Assembly (NCBI GenBank): GCA_007124105.1 | Contig: SLFT01000346.1 | Span: 1-6,859 of the forward strand | Source of the DNA: Candidatus Hydrogenedentota bacterium | GTDB lineage: Bacteria; Hydrogenedentota; Hydrogenedentia; Hydrogenedentales; CAITNO01 | Direction of reading: 5' to 3' | Length of the DNA stretch: 6,859 bases | Part shown: positions 1 to 6,392 of the stretch, piece after piece | How positions within the stretch are numbered: position 1 is the first letter of the stretch | Layout of the letters: the number at the start of each line of letters is the position of its first letter | The notes under the pieces: model-generated | Seen by the model: the letters and a program-made list of their open reading frames with translations, nothing else | Databases searched by the model: none | What the model was told of the DNA's origin: nothing | Program-made: the position numbers and the translations under genes

Positions 1-548
1 GCGCTTTCGGGCTGTTCGCGGTCGAAGCAAATCATGACGCCCACCTGCACCGGGCCGGAGCGCGTATCAAGTGTCCCCACATAAAACGCATCGCCCGGCG
101 TCATGGAGGCTTCCATGGACTTAAAGTCGGACGTATGCACTTTTGCGTAGGTCAGCACTTCTTTTCCATGACGGTCGTACAGGGTGAGCGTATTGCGCGG
201 CAGCGGATCATAGGCCTCGAGATAGGCGACGCCAATAGCCATGTCGAGTTCTTTGGCGAGTTCGGCGAAGCGCCGTATTTCGGCGCTGTCCCTTGCGAGG
301 GCATCCTCATAGAACTGTTCCCTCGCGCCCGGTTTATCCTCATCGAATCGCGTGTACCCAATGCTCCACATCTCTGGCATGAGGGCTATATCCGCGCCCT
401 TGTCGGCCGCTTCGCGGCAAAACGTTTCCGCCTTGGCCAGGTTCGCTTCCACATTATTGCCGTCAGGATGCATTTGAAGGAGCGCCACAGACACCTGTCC
501 CAGCGCCGCAACGCTATACAAAAAACCTGTCAGGGTAAAAGACATCAT
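1..548 (-). CDS. Carbon-nitrogen hydrolase (nitrilase superfamily), C-terminus cut by window edge
   Basis: Cytosolic-type amidohydrolase that would cleave a C-N bond in an amide, carbamoyl or nitrile substrate through a cysteine thiolate; the substrate cannot be read from the sequence. The 182 visible residues carry the full nitrilase triad: Glu59 in LMPEMW, Lys136 in TYAKVH and Cys174 in MICFDRE. The conserved N-terminal strand VALLQMHPDG is at 21-30, followed by NVEANLAKAE. Family members are usually about 260-300 aa, so roughly the last third lies beyond position 1. The start chosen is the first of two consecutive ATGs, with AAAGGAG 6 nt upstream. This gives a hydrophobic leader of about 18 residues before the usual family start, which is unusual. 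The gene begins 31 bp after the ATP-grasp gene stops and is probably co-transcribed with it. Family assignment is secure; substrate is unknown. Confidence 0.92.
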   Translation of the reverse strand, partial: MMSFTLTGFLYSVAALGQVSVALLQMHPDGNNVEANLAKAETFCREAADKGADIALMPEMWSIGYTRFDEDKPGAREQFYEDALARDSAEIRRFAELAKELDMAIGVAYLEAYDPLPRNTLTLYDRHGKEVLTYAKVHTSDFKSMEASMTPGDAFYVGTLDTRSGPVQVGVMICFDREQPES

Positions 549-554
549 AAACAG

Positions 555-561
555 CTCCTTT
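555..561 (-). promoter_or_regulatory. Ribosome binding site of the nitrilase-like gene
   Basis: AAAGGAG on the minus strand lies 6 nt before the ATG at 548. It is the strongest Shine-Dalgarno sequence in the operon. It supports the ATG start, with its hydrophobic leader, over a downstream GTG at codon 19 that would match the usual family N-terminus. Confidence 0.75.
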
Positions 562-579
562 CTTCTTTGCCTTTGTATG

Positions 580-3195
580 TCATAGACGACACAGGCAGAC
601 ATGCTGCTTGATGGTGTCGGCGCGAAGGAAAAGCCGTTCGTCATTGAGGGCGCCCGGTTCGATAAGTTTCATCACACCTTCATACCGGGCCGCTTCGGGC
701 AACACCTCGGTCAACCGATTGGGCGCGCTTTCCAGGTACTCCGTGTCGAGCATTGCCCGTTTATCGCCGCCTGTTATTGCCATGTACAGCATGTCCACTT
801 CCACCAAATCATTGAAGAAATGTGTACCCAGAGACACTTCCGTGATAAGGTCGTCGCGCAGCGCCAGGATTTCGGTTATGGCGGCGGCGCGGTTGATTTC
901 CGTGAAGGCCACCGGCAGACCGAGGGCGGGCGTCGTGGAGCCCCAACGTCCAGGACCGACAAGCATGAGGTTGCCCCGCGCGTCATGGGCGGCAATGCGC
1001 CGGTTGAATTCGCCAACCAACCGGGCTATTGCGTATTGGTCGCGCTCGGGCGAGGCGGAATAGCCTTTCGGCGCAATGTATATTAGGTAGTCTATGGGTA
1101 TAAACCGGCTGCGTCCAATGACCGGGCCGCCTGTTTCCAGTACAATTTGCTCCGGTCGCGGCTCCAGTTTCGGGAGCGTGGGATGCTCAACGCCCTTCAC
1201 CTGCATGGGCCTGCATTGCAACAGGTGGATGCGGTATGCGTTATCCTCATTAAAATTTACTGCGAACTCGACATCCACTGGTACGCCATAGGCTTCCTCG
1301 AGGGTATCAAGCATTTCCCTCACTTTTTCAGGAAAGTCCGTACGTGAAAGCAGGTTGTCGAAAGACAGACGGAACGCGAAAGGACGGCGCAACCGGTGCT
1401 TTTTGGCCGCGCGCAACAGTTCCTGGTCTTCCGAAGCGATAGTGCGCAGCACCTTTTCCGGCAGCTGGGGCGCCACGTCGCGAAATCCCGCAGAGACGAC
1501 TTTGCCCTGCTCAAGGTCCAGTACATCCACCCACTGCTGCGCGGGCGCGGGCAGGTCGGTCTCGTGATGGTCGGGTCGCAACAGCGGCGCGTTCAAGGCC
1601 ACAAGGCGGGTATAGTCGTCGTCAGAGCGGTTTACCGCGCGAGTGCCCAATCCGAAAACAAGCCGCAGTACGCCGGCGCGCGAGTCAATATCTTCATGCC
1701 ACACATAAGGATTAAATGAAAAGCCCACGGCGGCCAGGTGTGGGAAATAGCGCGCGCCATAAAACGCCCCCGCCACACGCTGCACCAGTATCGCCATTTG
1801 CTCATCGCGCTCGAGCAGCCCGTGGGCGGCGCGATAGTCAAGCGCATCCTGACGCATGGCGCTGGCGTATACCTGTTTGATTGCGTCGGCAAGCTCCTCG
1901 ATACGCGCGTCGCGGTCGCCTTGGTTCGCGCAGAATACGCTTTCATATTTCCCCGAGAAGGCGTTTCCGAAACTGTCCTCGAGCAGGCTGCTGGAACGCA
2001 CTACCAGCGGCGTCTCACCGAAATAATCGAGCATATCCGAGAAACGCCGCATAATATGGGGTGGAAACACGCCGTTGTAGATGCGTCGTTGCACTTCCTT
2101 GGCAATATCCATACGGCCTGGAGCGCGCAACAGCTGCCGACGCAGCGCCCAAACGTCATTTTGCACCAGAAATGTGTAGAAGACATCCGAGGGGATAAAG
2201 AAGGAATCGTGCGTCTCCAGCGTATCACGCCATTTCGGGTCTTGTTGCGCCAATGCCGCCCGGGCAAGCAGCATATCGGCCGCCTTTCCGCCAATAAGTC
2301 CGGTGCCCAGCATCCGCGTGCCCAGAAATACCAAGTCTTCCAGACTGAAATAACGCCGCACCAGTTGCAGCACCCGTTCGTCGCGCGACACCGCCATCCG
2401 CAATATGCGGTCGCGCATGGCCTGCGTTTTCCGGTCGCATTCCGTTCTGTTTTCCGACGCGCGCAACAATGCCTCGGCTTCAACAAAGGTACGGCTCCAC
2501 ACACCCAGATGATGACGGGCAAGCCCCAGGTTATCGCGGCGGCTGCTGGTTAACACAGAGGCGGCAGTATGGCTGTCTTCGACCGGGCGTAACGTGTCCT
2601 GTTCCCATGCGTGAAGCCGATGGCGGCAGGACACGGTTTCGTATGCCAGTTTCAGCGGCAGCACATACAGTTTTCCGCGATAATGGCACACGTCAAGCGC
2701 GGCATGAGCGGTTTGCGTGATGGGGTCGGTGGCGTAATGAGAATGCTGGTTGCGCAGGATAGAGAAACAGGCCGCGGTGTTTATCCCGCGCAGCGACGCG
2801 CATACAATGGCAAAAAAATTGCCCGCCATCTGGTCGCTGTACCAGTCGGCGGCAAGGGGAGAGATACAGTCAAACAAGTACATGCCGCCGGCGCCCCGTT
2901 CCTGTATGCTTTGTAGTATCTCGTCAATGAACGGCTCGAACCCTGTCTGCGGGTTGGCGGACACAATTGTTGCCGTGTCCTTCTCGGGCACAAGCATTGC
3001 GTGGTCAGTAAAGTGAAAATAGAGCAGTTCTTTTTTTTGTTTGGACGCACCCGCCGCAAAAAGGGCCGCAAAAGGTTCATAGTCGGCCACAGCCGCAACT
3101 TGCCACACGGCGGCGCCGGGATGCATACCGGCGGCTATCCGCGCGAGCGCGGTTTCATCCGTGGGAGGCGCATTCTGTTCCGACTGGTACTTCAT
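580..3195 (-). CDS. Stand-alone PEP/pyruvate-binding (PPDK N-terminal-like) ATP-grasp protein with RecA/KaiC-like N-terminal region
   Basis: An 871-aa protein related to the nucleotide-binding half of PEP synthase and pyruvate phosphate dikinase. Residues ~28-185 look like a RecA/KaiC-type alpha/beta fold (strands LLYFHF at 57-62, GMYLFDC at 104-110, KLYVLPLK at 175-182) but lack a GxxxxGK[ST] P-loop. Residues ~290-665 carry the PPDK-type ATP-grasp marks: IGGKAA at 301-306, VVRSSSLLEDSFGNAFSGK at 398-416, VFGLGTRAV at 513-521, VEFAVN at 642-647 and LLQCRPM at 658-664. A 200-residue tail follows, with LVGPGRWGSTTPALGLPV at 745-762 and VSLGTHFFNDL at 787-797. I see no phosphohistidine swivel motif (TxHxxI type) and no TIM barrel, so it cannot be a complete PEP synthase. 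Such truncated architectures are known in databases but I know of no established function. The ATG at 3195 is the only usual start codon downstream of an in-frame stop at 3247-3249, and it has no clear Shine-Dalgarno. The gene sits 63 bp after the symporter and 31 bp before the nitrilase gene, so operon membership is likely. Confidence 0.9.
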   Translation of the reverse strand: MKYQSEQNAPPTDETALARIAAGMHPGAAVWQVAAVADYEPFAALFAAGASKQKKELLYFHFTDHAMLVPEKDTATIVSANPQTGFEPFIDEILQSIQERGAGGMYLFDCISPLAADWYSDQMAGNFFAIVCASLRGINTAACFSILRNQHSHYATDPITQTAHAALDVCHYRGKLYVLPLKLAYETVSCRHRLHAWEQDTLRPVEDSHTAASVLTSSRRDNLGLARHHLGVWSRTFVEAEALLRASENRTECDRKTQAMRDRILRMAVSRDERVLQLVRRYFSLEDLVFLGTRMLGTGLIGGKAADMLLARAALAQQDPKWRDTLETHDSFFIPSDVFYTFLVQNDVWALRRQLLRAPGRMDIAKEVQRRIYNGVFPPHIMRRFSDMLDYFGETPLVVRSSSLLEDSFGNAFSGKYESVFCANQGDRDARIEELADAIKQVYASAMRQDALDYRAAHGLLERDEQMAILVQRVAGAFYGARYFPHLAAVGFSFNPYVWHEDIDSRAGVLRLVFGLGTRAVNRSDDDYTRLVALNAPLLRPDHHETDLPAPAQQWVDVLDLEQGKVVSAGFRDVAPQLPEKVLRTIASEDQELLRAAKKHRLRRPFAFRLSFDNLLSRTDFPEKVREMLDTLEEAYGVPVDVEFAVNFNEDNAYRIHLLQCRPMQVKGVEHPTLPKLEPRPEQIVLETGGPVIGRSRFIPIDYLIYIAPKGYSASPERDQYAIARLVGEFNRRIAAHDARGNLMLVGPGRWGSTTPALGLPVAFTEINRAAAITEILALRDDLITEVSLGTHFFNDLVEVDMLYMAITGGDKRAMLDTEYLESAPNRLTEVLPEAARYEGVMKLIEPGALNDERLFLRADTIKQHVCLCRL

Positions 3196-3197
3196 GC

Positions 3198-3243
3198 CGA
3201 CACGATATCGCTGTCGCAGAAAACGCGCGCGCCTGCGGCAGCG
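3198..3243 (-). promoter_or_regulatory. Two overlapping hairpins between symporter and ATP-grasp genes
   Basis: The 63-bp gap holds two competing stems. The larger pairs 3209-3219 with 3233-3243: CGCTGTCGCAG against CTGCGGCAGCG on the plus strand, 10 of 11 Watson-Crick pairs, 13-nt loop. The smaller pairs 3198-3202 (CGACA) with 3212-3216 (TGTCG) around the palindrome CGATATCG. They share bases 3209-3216, so both cannot form in the same transcript. The smaller one ends 2 nt from the ATG at 3195, which lacks a recognisable ribosome binding site. No U-run follows, so this is not a standard terminator. A role in mRNA processing or in setting downstream translation is inferred only. Confidence 0.4.
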
Positions 3244-3258
3244 CTCCTATTTGTTGTT

Positions 3259-4887
3259 CTACGATTTTTTGAAACAGGCGTCGAGATGTTCTTCGCTAAA
3301 GGGTTTTGTGAAAAAGCAAACCACGGCGGTAACGACTATGGATAAGGGCAACCCGATAAACAGGGGGTCAACATGCGACCAGAGCACAAAACCGGTCCGC
3401 GCGTCTCCGAACAGGTGCGCCCGCCCGAAAATCAGATTGCAGAGCTGCAATGCCGCCGCCGTACTGGCATGACAAAAAACCAGCCAGAACAAACTTACGA
3501 AAAAACCGACAACGGCGCCGGCTATGGCGGCGCTTCGGGTAATGCCCCGAAAGTACAGACCGCCCATGTACAGCGGCAAAAAGGTGGCCGCGCACAACCC
3601 GAAAAAGATCGCCGTTCCCCGGGCGACAATAGCGATGCCCGCCTCGAAATACACCGGCAGCACATACGCCAGCGTAACGCTGACGATAAAGGTAGCGAAG
3701 ATGCCGATGCGGGTTGCCAGTATGCTGGCGCCGCTGCTGTGTTTCCTGGTAAAGGACTCGAAGATATCGCGTCCTGTTGATGTGCCCATGTTGTGGAACT
3801 GGCTGCTCGCCGTGGACATTGCCGCCGCCATGAGCGTGACGAAAAATACATCGCCCAGCCAGAAGGGGAGATAATTCTTGATGAATTCGGGGATAATCTG
3901 CTCCACATCGCCCCGGGCGGCCATAATCGAGATTACGCCCACATCGGCGTCGCCAAGAAAATAAACGTTTGAAATCGCGCCCACAGTGAACGCGCCGCCG
4001 GTCATCAGCGTAATAAAGATGCCGCCCACAAGCACTGCCCGGTTCAATTCCATGGTGCTTCTAACGGTCATATAGCGCACGGCCAACTGCGGTTGGGCAA
4101 GCACGCCAATACCAACGCCCATGACAATGGTGGATACCAGCGTCCACCAGTAGGGGCTGCCAAACTCCGGCATACTGGTCCAGCCTCGATGTCCCGATGC
4201 CGCCATGTTCTCCGGCACCGCAGACTGCATGGCGCTCAGCTGTTCATGGGCCGAAACAATGCCGCCGAGCCCGTAATAGGCGAAAAAGATGAGCAGGCAG
4301 ATGCCAAAAAGCATGATGGCGCCCTGAACCGCGTCCGCGTACATCACGCCCTTTAACCCGCCCATAATCACGTATACCGCGACCAGCACGGAGAAGAAGA
4401 ACAACGCCACTTCGTAGCTGGTGCCCATGCGCACTTCAATAAACTTAGCGGCGCCCATGAGCACCACGCCCGTATACAGGGGCATGAACAGGATGATAAT
4501 CAACGCCGCGAAAATCTTCAGGAACAACGAGTCGTAGCGGTGCCCCAACAGTTCGGGAAAGGTGTGCGCGTTCAGGCGATGCCCCATGGCGCGTGTGCGT
4601 ACGCCAATGAATACAAAGGCAACGAAAACGCCCACGAACACGTTCAGCACCGTCAGCCAGAGCAGCCCCATGCCGAATACGGCCGCCGCGCCGCCAAACC
4701 CGACAATGGCCGAAGTGCTGATAAACGTGGCCCCGTAGGACATGGCCATGACAAAGGGGTGCGCCTCGCGCCCGGCAATAAGATAATCCGTAGCGGTATG
4801 TGTACCCCGGTAGCCTCGATAGCCCAGGTAACCGATGATGAAAAGATAAATTGATACAAGAAACAGCAGAAACAACATGTTTTCCAT
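3259..4887 (-). CDS. Sodium:solute symporter (SSS family)
   Basis: Inner-membrane secondary transporter predicted to couple Na+ entry to uptake of a small solute; the family includes carriers for proline, pantothenate, acetate/pyruvate, sugars and others. The 542-aa product is almost entirely hydrophobic, with roughly 13 helices by eye. Family marks are SYGATFISTSAIVGFGGAAA at 50-69 (first helices of the LeuT-fold core), YVIMGGLKGVMYADAVQG at 172-189 (matching the SSS signature region with its GG and D..Q), and AAAMSTASSQ at 354-363, whose Ser/Thr cluster corresponds to the Na+-site helix of this family. The ATG at 4887 (MENMLFLL) was chosen because it matches the usual SSS N-terminus and has GGGGAG 10 nt upstream. 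ATG 4920 or TTG 4935 would add 11 or 16 polar residues. The gene follows the small accessory protein by 73 bp and precedes the ATP-grasp gene by 63 bp. The solute is not determinable; the nitrilase neighbour hints at an amide, carboxylate or amino-acid-like compound. Confidence 0.95.
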   Translation of the reverse strand: MENMLFLLFLVSIYLFIIGYLGYRGYRGTHTATDYLIAGREAHPFVMAMSYGATFISTSAIVGFGGAAAVFGMGLLWLTVLNVFVGVFVAFVFIGVRTRAMGHRLNAHTFPELLGHRYDSLFLKIFAALIIILFMPLYTGVVLMGAAKFIEVRMGTSYEVALFFFSVLVAVYVIMGGLKGVMYADAVQGAIMLFGICLLIFFAYYGLGGIVSAHEQLSAMQSAVPENMAASGHRGWTSMPEFGSPYWWTLVSTIVMGVGIGVLAQPQLAVRYMTVRSTMELNRAVLVGGIFITLMTGGAFTVGAISNVYFLGDADVGVISIMAARGDVEQIIPEFIKNYLPFWLGDVFFVTLMAAAMSTASSQFHNMGTSTGRDIFESFTRKHSSGASILATRIGIFATFIVSVTLAYVLPVYFEAGIAIVARGTAIFFGLCAATFLPLYMGGLYFRGITRSAAIAGAVVGFFVSLFWLVFCHASTAAALQLCNLIFGRAHLFGDARTGFVLWSHVDPLFIGLPLSIVVTAVVCFFTKPFSEEHLDACFKKS

Positions 4888-4897
4888 GAGTGATGAA

Positions 4898-4903
4898 CTC
4901 CCC
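4898..4903 (-). promoter_or_regulatory. Ribosome binding site deciding the symporter start
   Basis: GGGGAG on the minus strand lies 10 nt before the ATG at 4887. The spacing is a little long but acceptable. Neither upstream alternative (ATG 4920, TTG 4935) has a comparable site, which favours the shorter protein. Confidence 0.5.
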
Positions 4904-4960
4904 GTCGCATGCTCAGGCATACGCTCTTTTTTCAATGAATGGCCGGCGCCCGCGTCGCCT

Positions 4961-5134
4961 TTACATCTCTTCAGAAATGGTATCTTCTTCCCTGGCCCAC
5001 TTTACATCTTCGGGGGTAATTTCGCCGCCGTTTTTGTTCCACTTTACTGCGCCATATACAACACACAGAAGCGCGGACAACAGGCACAAAGCGTACGCCA
5101 GAAAGACCCAAAAATCCACGATGCCGAAATACAT
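4961..5134 (-). CDS. Symporter small accessory protein (57 aa, single membrane helix)
   Basis: Short protein expected to sit in the inner membrane beside the symporter encoded just downstream. It begins MYFGIVDFWVF, has one hydrophobic helix at about residues 4-29 (LAYALCLLSALLCVVYGAV), a WN pair at 32-33, and a charged acidic tail ending REEDTISEEM. The IVDFW...AYxLCxLSxLLCVVYG...WN pattern matches a known group of small proteins encoded next to SSS symporters and annotated as symporter small accessory proteins; their exact role (stability, folding or gating) is not established to my knowledge. The ATG at 5134 is preferred over an upstream start at 5170, since AAGGA lies 8 nt before it and the family begins near the MYFG. 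This is the first gene of the operon; the gap to the symporter is 73 bp. Confidence 0.85.
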   Translation of the reverse strand: MYFGIVDFWVFLAYALCLLSALLCVVYGAVKWNKNGGEITPEDVKWAREEDTISEEM

Positions 5135-5142
5135 GAGACATT

Positions 5143-5147
5143 TCCTT
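5143..5147 (-). promoter_or_regulatory. Ribosome binding site of the small accessory protein
   Basis: AAGGA on the minus strand, 8 nt before the ATG at 5134. It decides in favour of the 57-aa product rather than a 69-aa version starting at 5170. Confidence 0.65.
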
Positions 5148-5289
5148 ATTGGTTTCAACCGCACAAACAAGAAGGGGCGCGCCTCCCCAACGCCTGTTGG
5201 ACCGCCCGCGCGCGCATGCCCGGCTTATTGAGAACAGATTCCAAACGAAAGTCTGGTGTCCGTCTTGTAAAAAAAGCCCTGCTACCGCA

Positions 5290-5319
5290 ATTATATACCT
5301 GTATTTTTGTCTATCGCAA
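5290..5319 (-). promoter_or_regulatory. Sigma-70-type promoter of the symporter operon
   Basis: On the minus strand a perfect -10 box, TATAAT (5295-5290), follows TTGCGA (5319-5314, 4 of 6 to the -35 consensus) with an 18-bp spacer. It stands out as an AT-rich stretch in a GC-rich region and points at the small accessory gene. Transcription would start near 5283, leaving a leader of about 149 nt before the ATG at 5134. That leader holds a small hairpin (CCAAC/GTTGG, 5187-5200) overlapping a competing GGGG/CCCC pairing (5174-5188); I recognise no known riboswitch. The -35 box overlaps a palindrome that occurs twice in this region. Confidence 0.7.
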
Positions 5320-5327
5320 CAATTGCT
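5311..5327. promoter_or_regulatory. Promoter-proximal copy of a palindromic operator-like site
   Basis: Plus-strand CTATCGCAACAATTGCT. Its core GCAA-CAA-TTGC is a 4+3+4 palindrome, and it overlaps the -35 box of the operon promoter. A nearly identical copy lies at 5363-5380. Position, symmetry and duplication fit a repressor operator. The binding protein is unknown and no regulator gene is in the window. Confidence 0.5.
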
Positions 5328-5332
5328 CGGAA

Positions 5333-5363
5333 GCGCGTTCACGCGATGCCGCGAAATGCGCGC
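5333..5363. other. GC-rich hairpin downstream of the reductase gene
   Basis: GCGCG (5333-5337) pairs with CGCGC (5359-5363), and within it CGCG (5342-5345) pairs with CGCG (5350-5353) around ATGC, with an internal loop between the stems. It lies 39 bp after the reductase stop, between the two palindromic sites. There is no T-run on either side, so a simple intrinsic terminator is not supported; it may still help end or protect the reductase transcript. Confidence 0.3.
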
Positions 5364-5380
5364 TATCCGCAATGATTGCT
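5363..5380. promoter_or_regulatory. Distal copy of the palindromic operator-like site
   Basis: Plus-strand CTATCCGCAATGATTGCT. It matches the copy at 5311-5327 except for one inserted C and two central bases. The core GCAA-TGA-TTGC is again a 4+3+4 palindrome. The two cores start 53 bp apart, about five helical turns, so a protein bound at both would lie on the same DNA face. Confidence 0.45.
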
Positions 5381-5402
5381 GTTTCTCTTCACTTCGACAA
5401 AT

Positions 5403-6383
5403 TCAGAGGGTTGGGAGCGTCTTCTCGAGCGCGGCATCCATGCTCCATTGCGGCTGATAACCGAAATCCCGCTTCGCTCGGGAAATATCATAGTAGTGGC
5501 TCATGGCGAGTTCGCTGGCAAGGAACCGGGTCATGCGCGGCTCGCCTTGCAGCGGCAGCCATCGGTATGCGCACTCCATCACCGCGCCGATGGTGCGCGC
5601 CGTTTTCAAAGAAATACTGCGCCTCGGCGGCGCAATATCCAACCGGGTCAACAGCGTACGAATCCATTCCCACAGGTTCACCGGCTCGTCCTGGGTGATG
5701 AAATAACTGGACCCCGCCAGGGGCGAATCCGGCGCCAGGGCGTCGGCGGCCAGTAAATGGGCGCGCGCGGCGTCTTCCACATAGACCATGTCCACCATGT
5801 TTGTGCCGTCGCCCACCTGAATAAGCCTGCCTTCACGGGCGCGCGCAATGATCCCGGGAAGAATATGCGGGTCGCGAGGGCCCCAAATCAGATGGGGACG
5901 CAGCGACACCGTCAACAACGCGCCGCTGTTCGCCTCGAGCGCCTTCCGTTCGGCAATAGCCTTGGTCCATGGATAATAACTCTCATAGTGGTCTGGATAG
6001 GGCCGCGATTCGTCGCAACCCGTGTGTGGCTGGTTGTCAAAAATAACACTCGGGGAACTGGTATACACCAATTTGCCCACACCGCGCTCCTTACATGCGG
6101 CGATGATATTTTCCGTAGCCGTCACATTCGACTGGTAAAAAGCGTCCCAAGGTCCCCATAACCCCGCCTTCGCCGCCACGTGATAGACAATATCCATGCC
6201 ATCGCAGGCTGCCCGCGCCGCCGCGGGGTCGGCCAGATCGCCGCGCACCAGACGGGCGCCCAGTTGCGCCAGCTCCGGGTAATCGCCTCGGGCCGCCACT
6301 GTCACAGTGTCGCCGCGCTCAAGCAATTGTTCCACGATATAGCGACCGAGGAAACCGCCGCCGCCTGTTACCAGTGCTCTCAT
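5403..6383 (-). CDS. NAD(P)-dependent extended SDR, OleD / 3-beta-hydroxysteroid dehydrogenase-like
   Basis: A 326-aa oxidoreductase of the extended short-chain dehydrogenase class, probably cytosolic, reducing a keto group or oxidising a hydroxyl on a lipid- or sugar-like substrate. The Rossmann motif TGGGGFLG is at 6-13, GDLAD at 47-51 and HVAAKAGLWG at 68-77. The catalytic set is Ser109/Ser110 in YTSSPSV with Tyr137 and Lys141 in YPWTK, and LRPHLIWGPRDPHILPG follows at 161-177. The AAKAG.WG and YTSSPSV blocks resemble OleD (2-alkyl-3-oxoalkanoate reductase) and sterol 3-beta-dehydrogenase relatives more than UDP-sugar epimerases. No oleA, oleB or oleC gene is in the window, so an olefin role is unsupported. 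ATG 6383 is chosen because AAAGGAG lies 9 nt upstream; a TTG seven codons earlier would place that site inside the gene. It is flanked by two long intergenic gaps and is probably transcribed separately. Family secure, substrate unknown. Confidence 0.9.
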   Translation of the reverse strand: MRALVTGGGGFLGRYIVEQLLERGDTVTVAARGDYPELAQLGARLVRGDLADPAAARAACDGMDIVYHVAAKAGLWGPWDAFYQSNVTATENIIAACKERGVGKLVYTSSPSVIFDNQPHTGCDESRPYPDHYESYYPWTKAIAERKALEANSGALLTVSLRPHLIWGPRDPHILPGIIARAREGRLIQVGDGTNMVDMVYVEDAARAHLLAADALAPDSPLAGSSYFITQDEPVNLWEWIRTLLTRLDIAPPRRSISLKTARTIGAVMECAYRWLPLQGEPRMTRFLASELAMSHYYDISRAKRDFGYQPQWSMDAALEKTLPTL

Positions 6384-6392
6384 TTGAGTGCG

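Noticed and set aside
135..611. 158-aa open frame on the plus strand
   Set aside because: It is antisense to the nitrilase-like gene, whose complete catalytic triad shows that the minus strand is the coding one.
1738..2553. 271-aa open frame on the plus strand inside the ATP-grasp gene
   Set aside because: It lies wholly antisense to a gene with clear domain motifs, has no recognisable domain, and such shadow frames are expected at this GC content.
4888..4935. Longer symporter N-terminus from TTG 4935 or ATG 4920
   Set aside because: The added residues are polar and not typical of the family, and neither codon has a good ribosome binding site.
4971..5372. 133-aa minus-strand frame overlapping the small accessory gene
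   Set aside because: It starts at a TTG without a ribosome binding site, uses a different frame from the small membrane protein, is very Arg-rich, and spans the promoter.
4877..5698. 273-aa open frame on the plus strand
   Set aside because: It runs antisense through the small accessory gene, the operon promoter and the end of the SDR gene, and its product is low-complexity and unlike any family I know.
6323..6331. GCAATTGTT, resembling a half of the operon's palindromic site
   Set aside because: It lies within the SDR coding sequence, lacks the complete second half and the ATAG flank, and is most likely chance.
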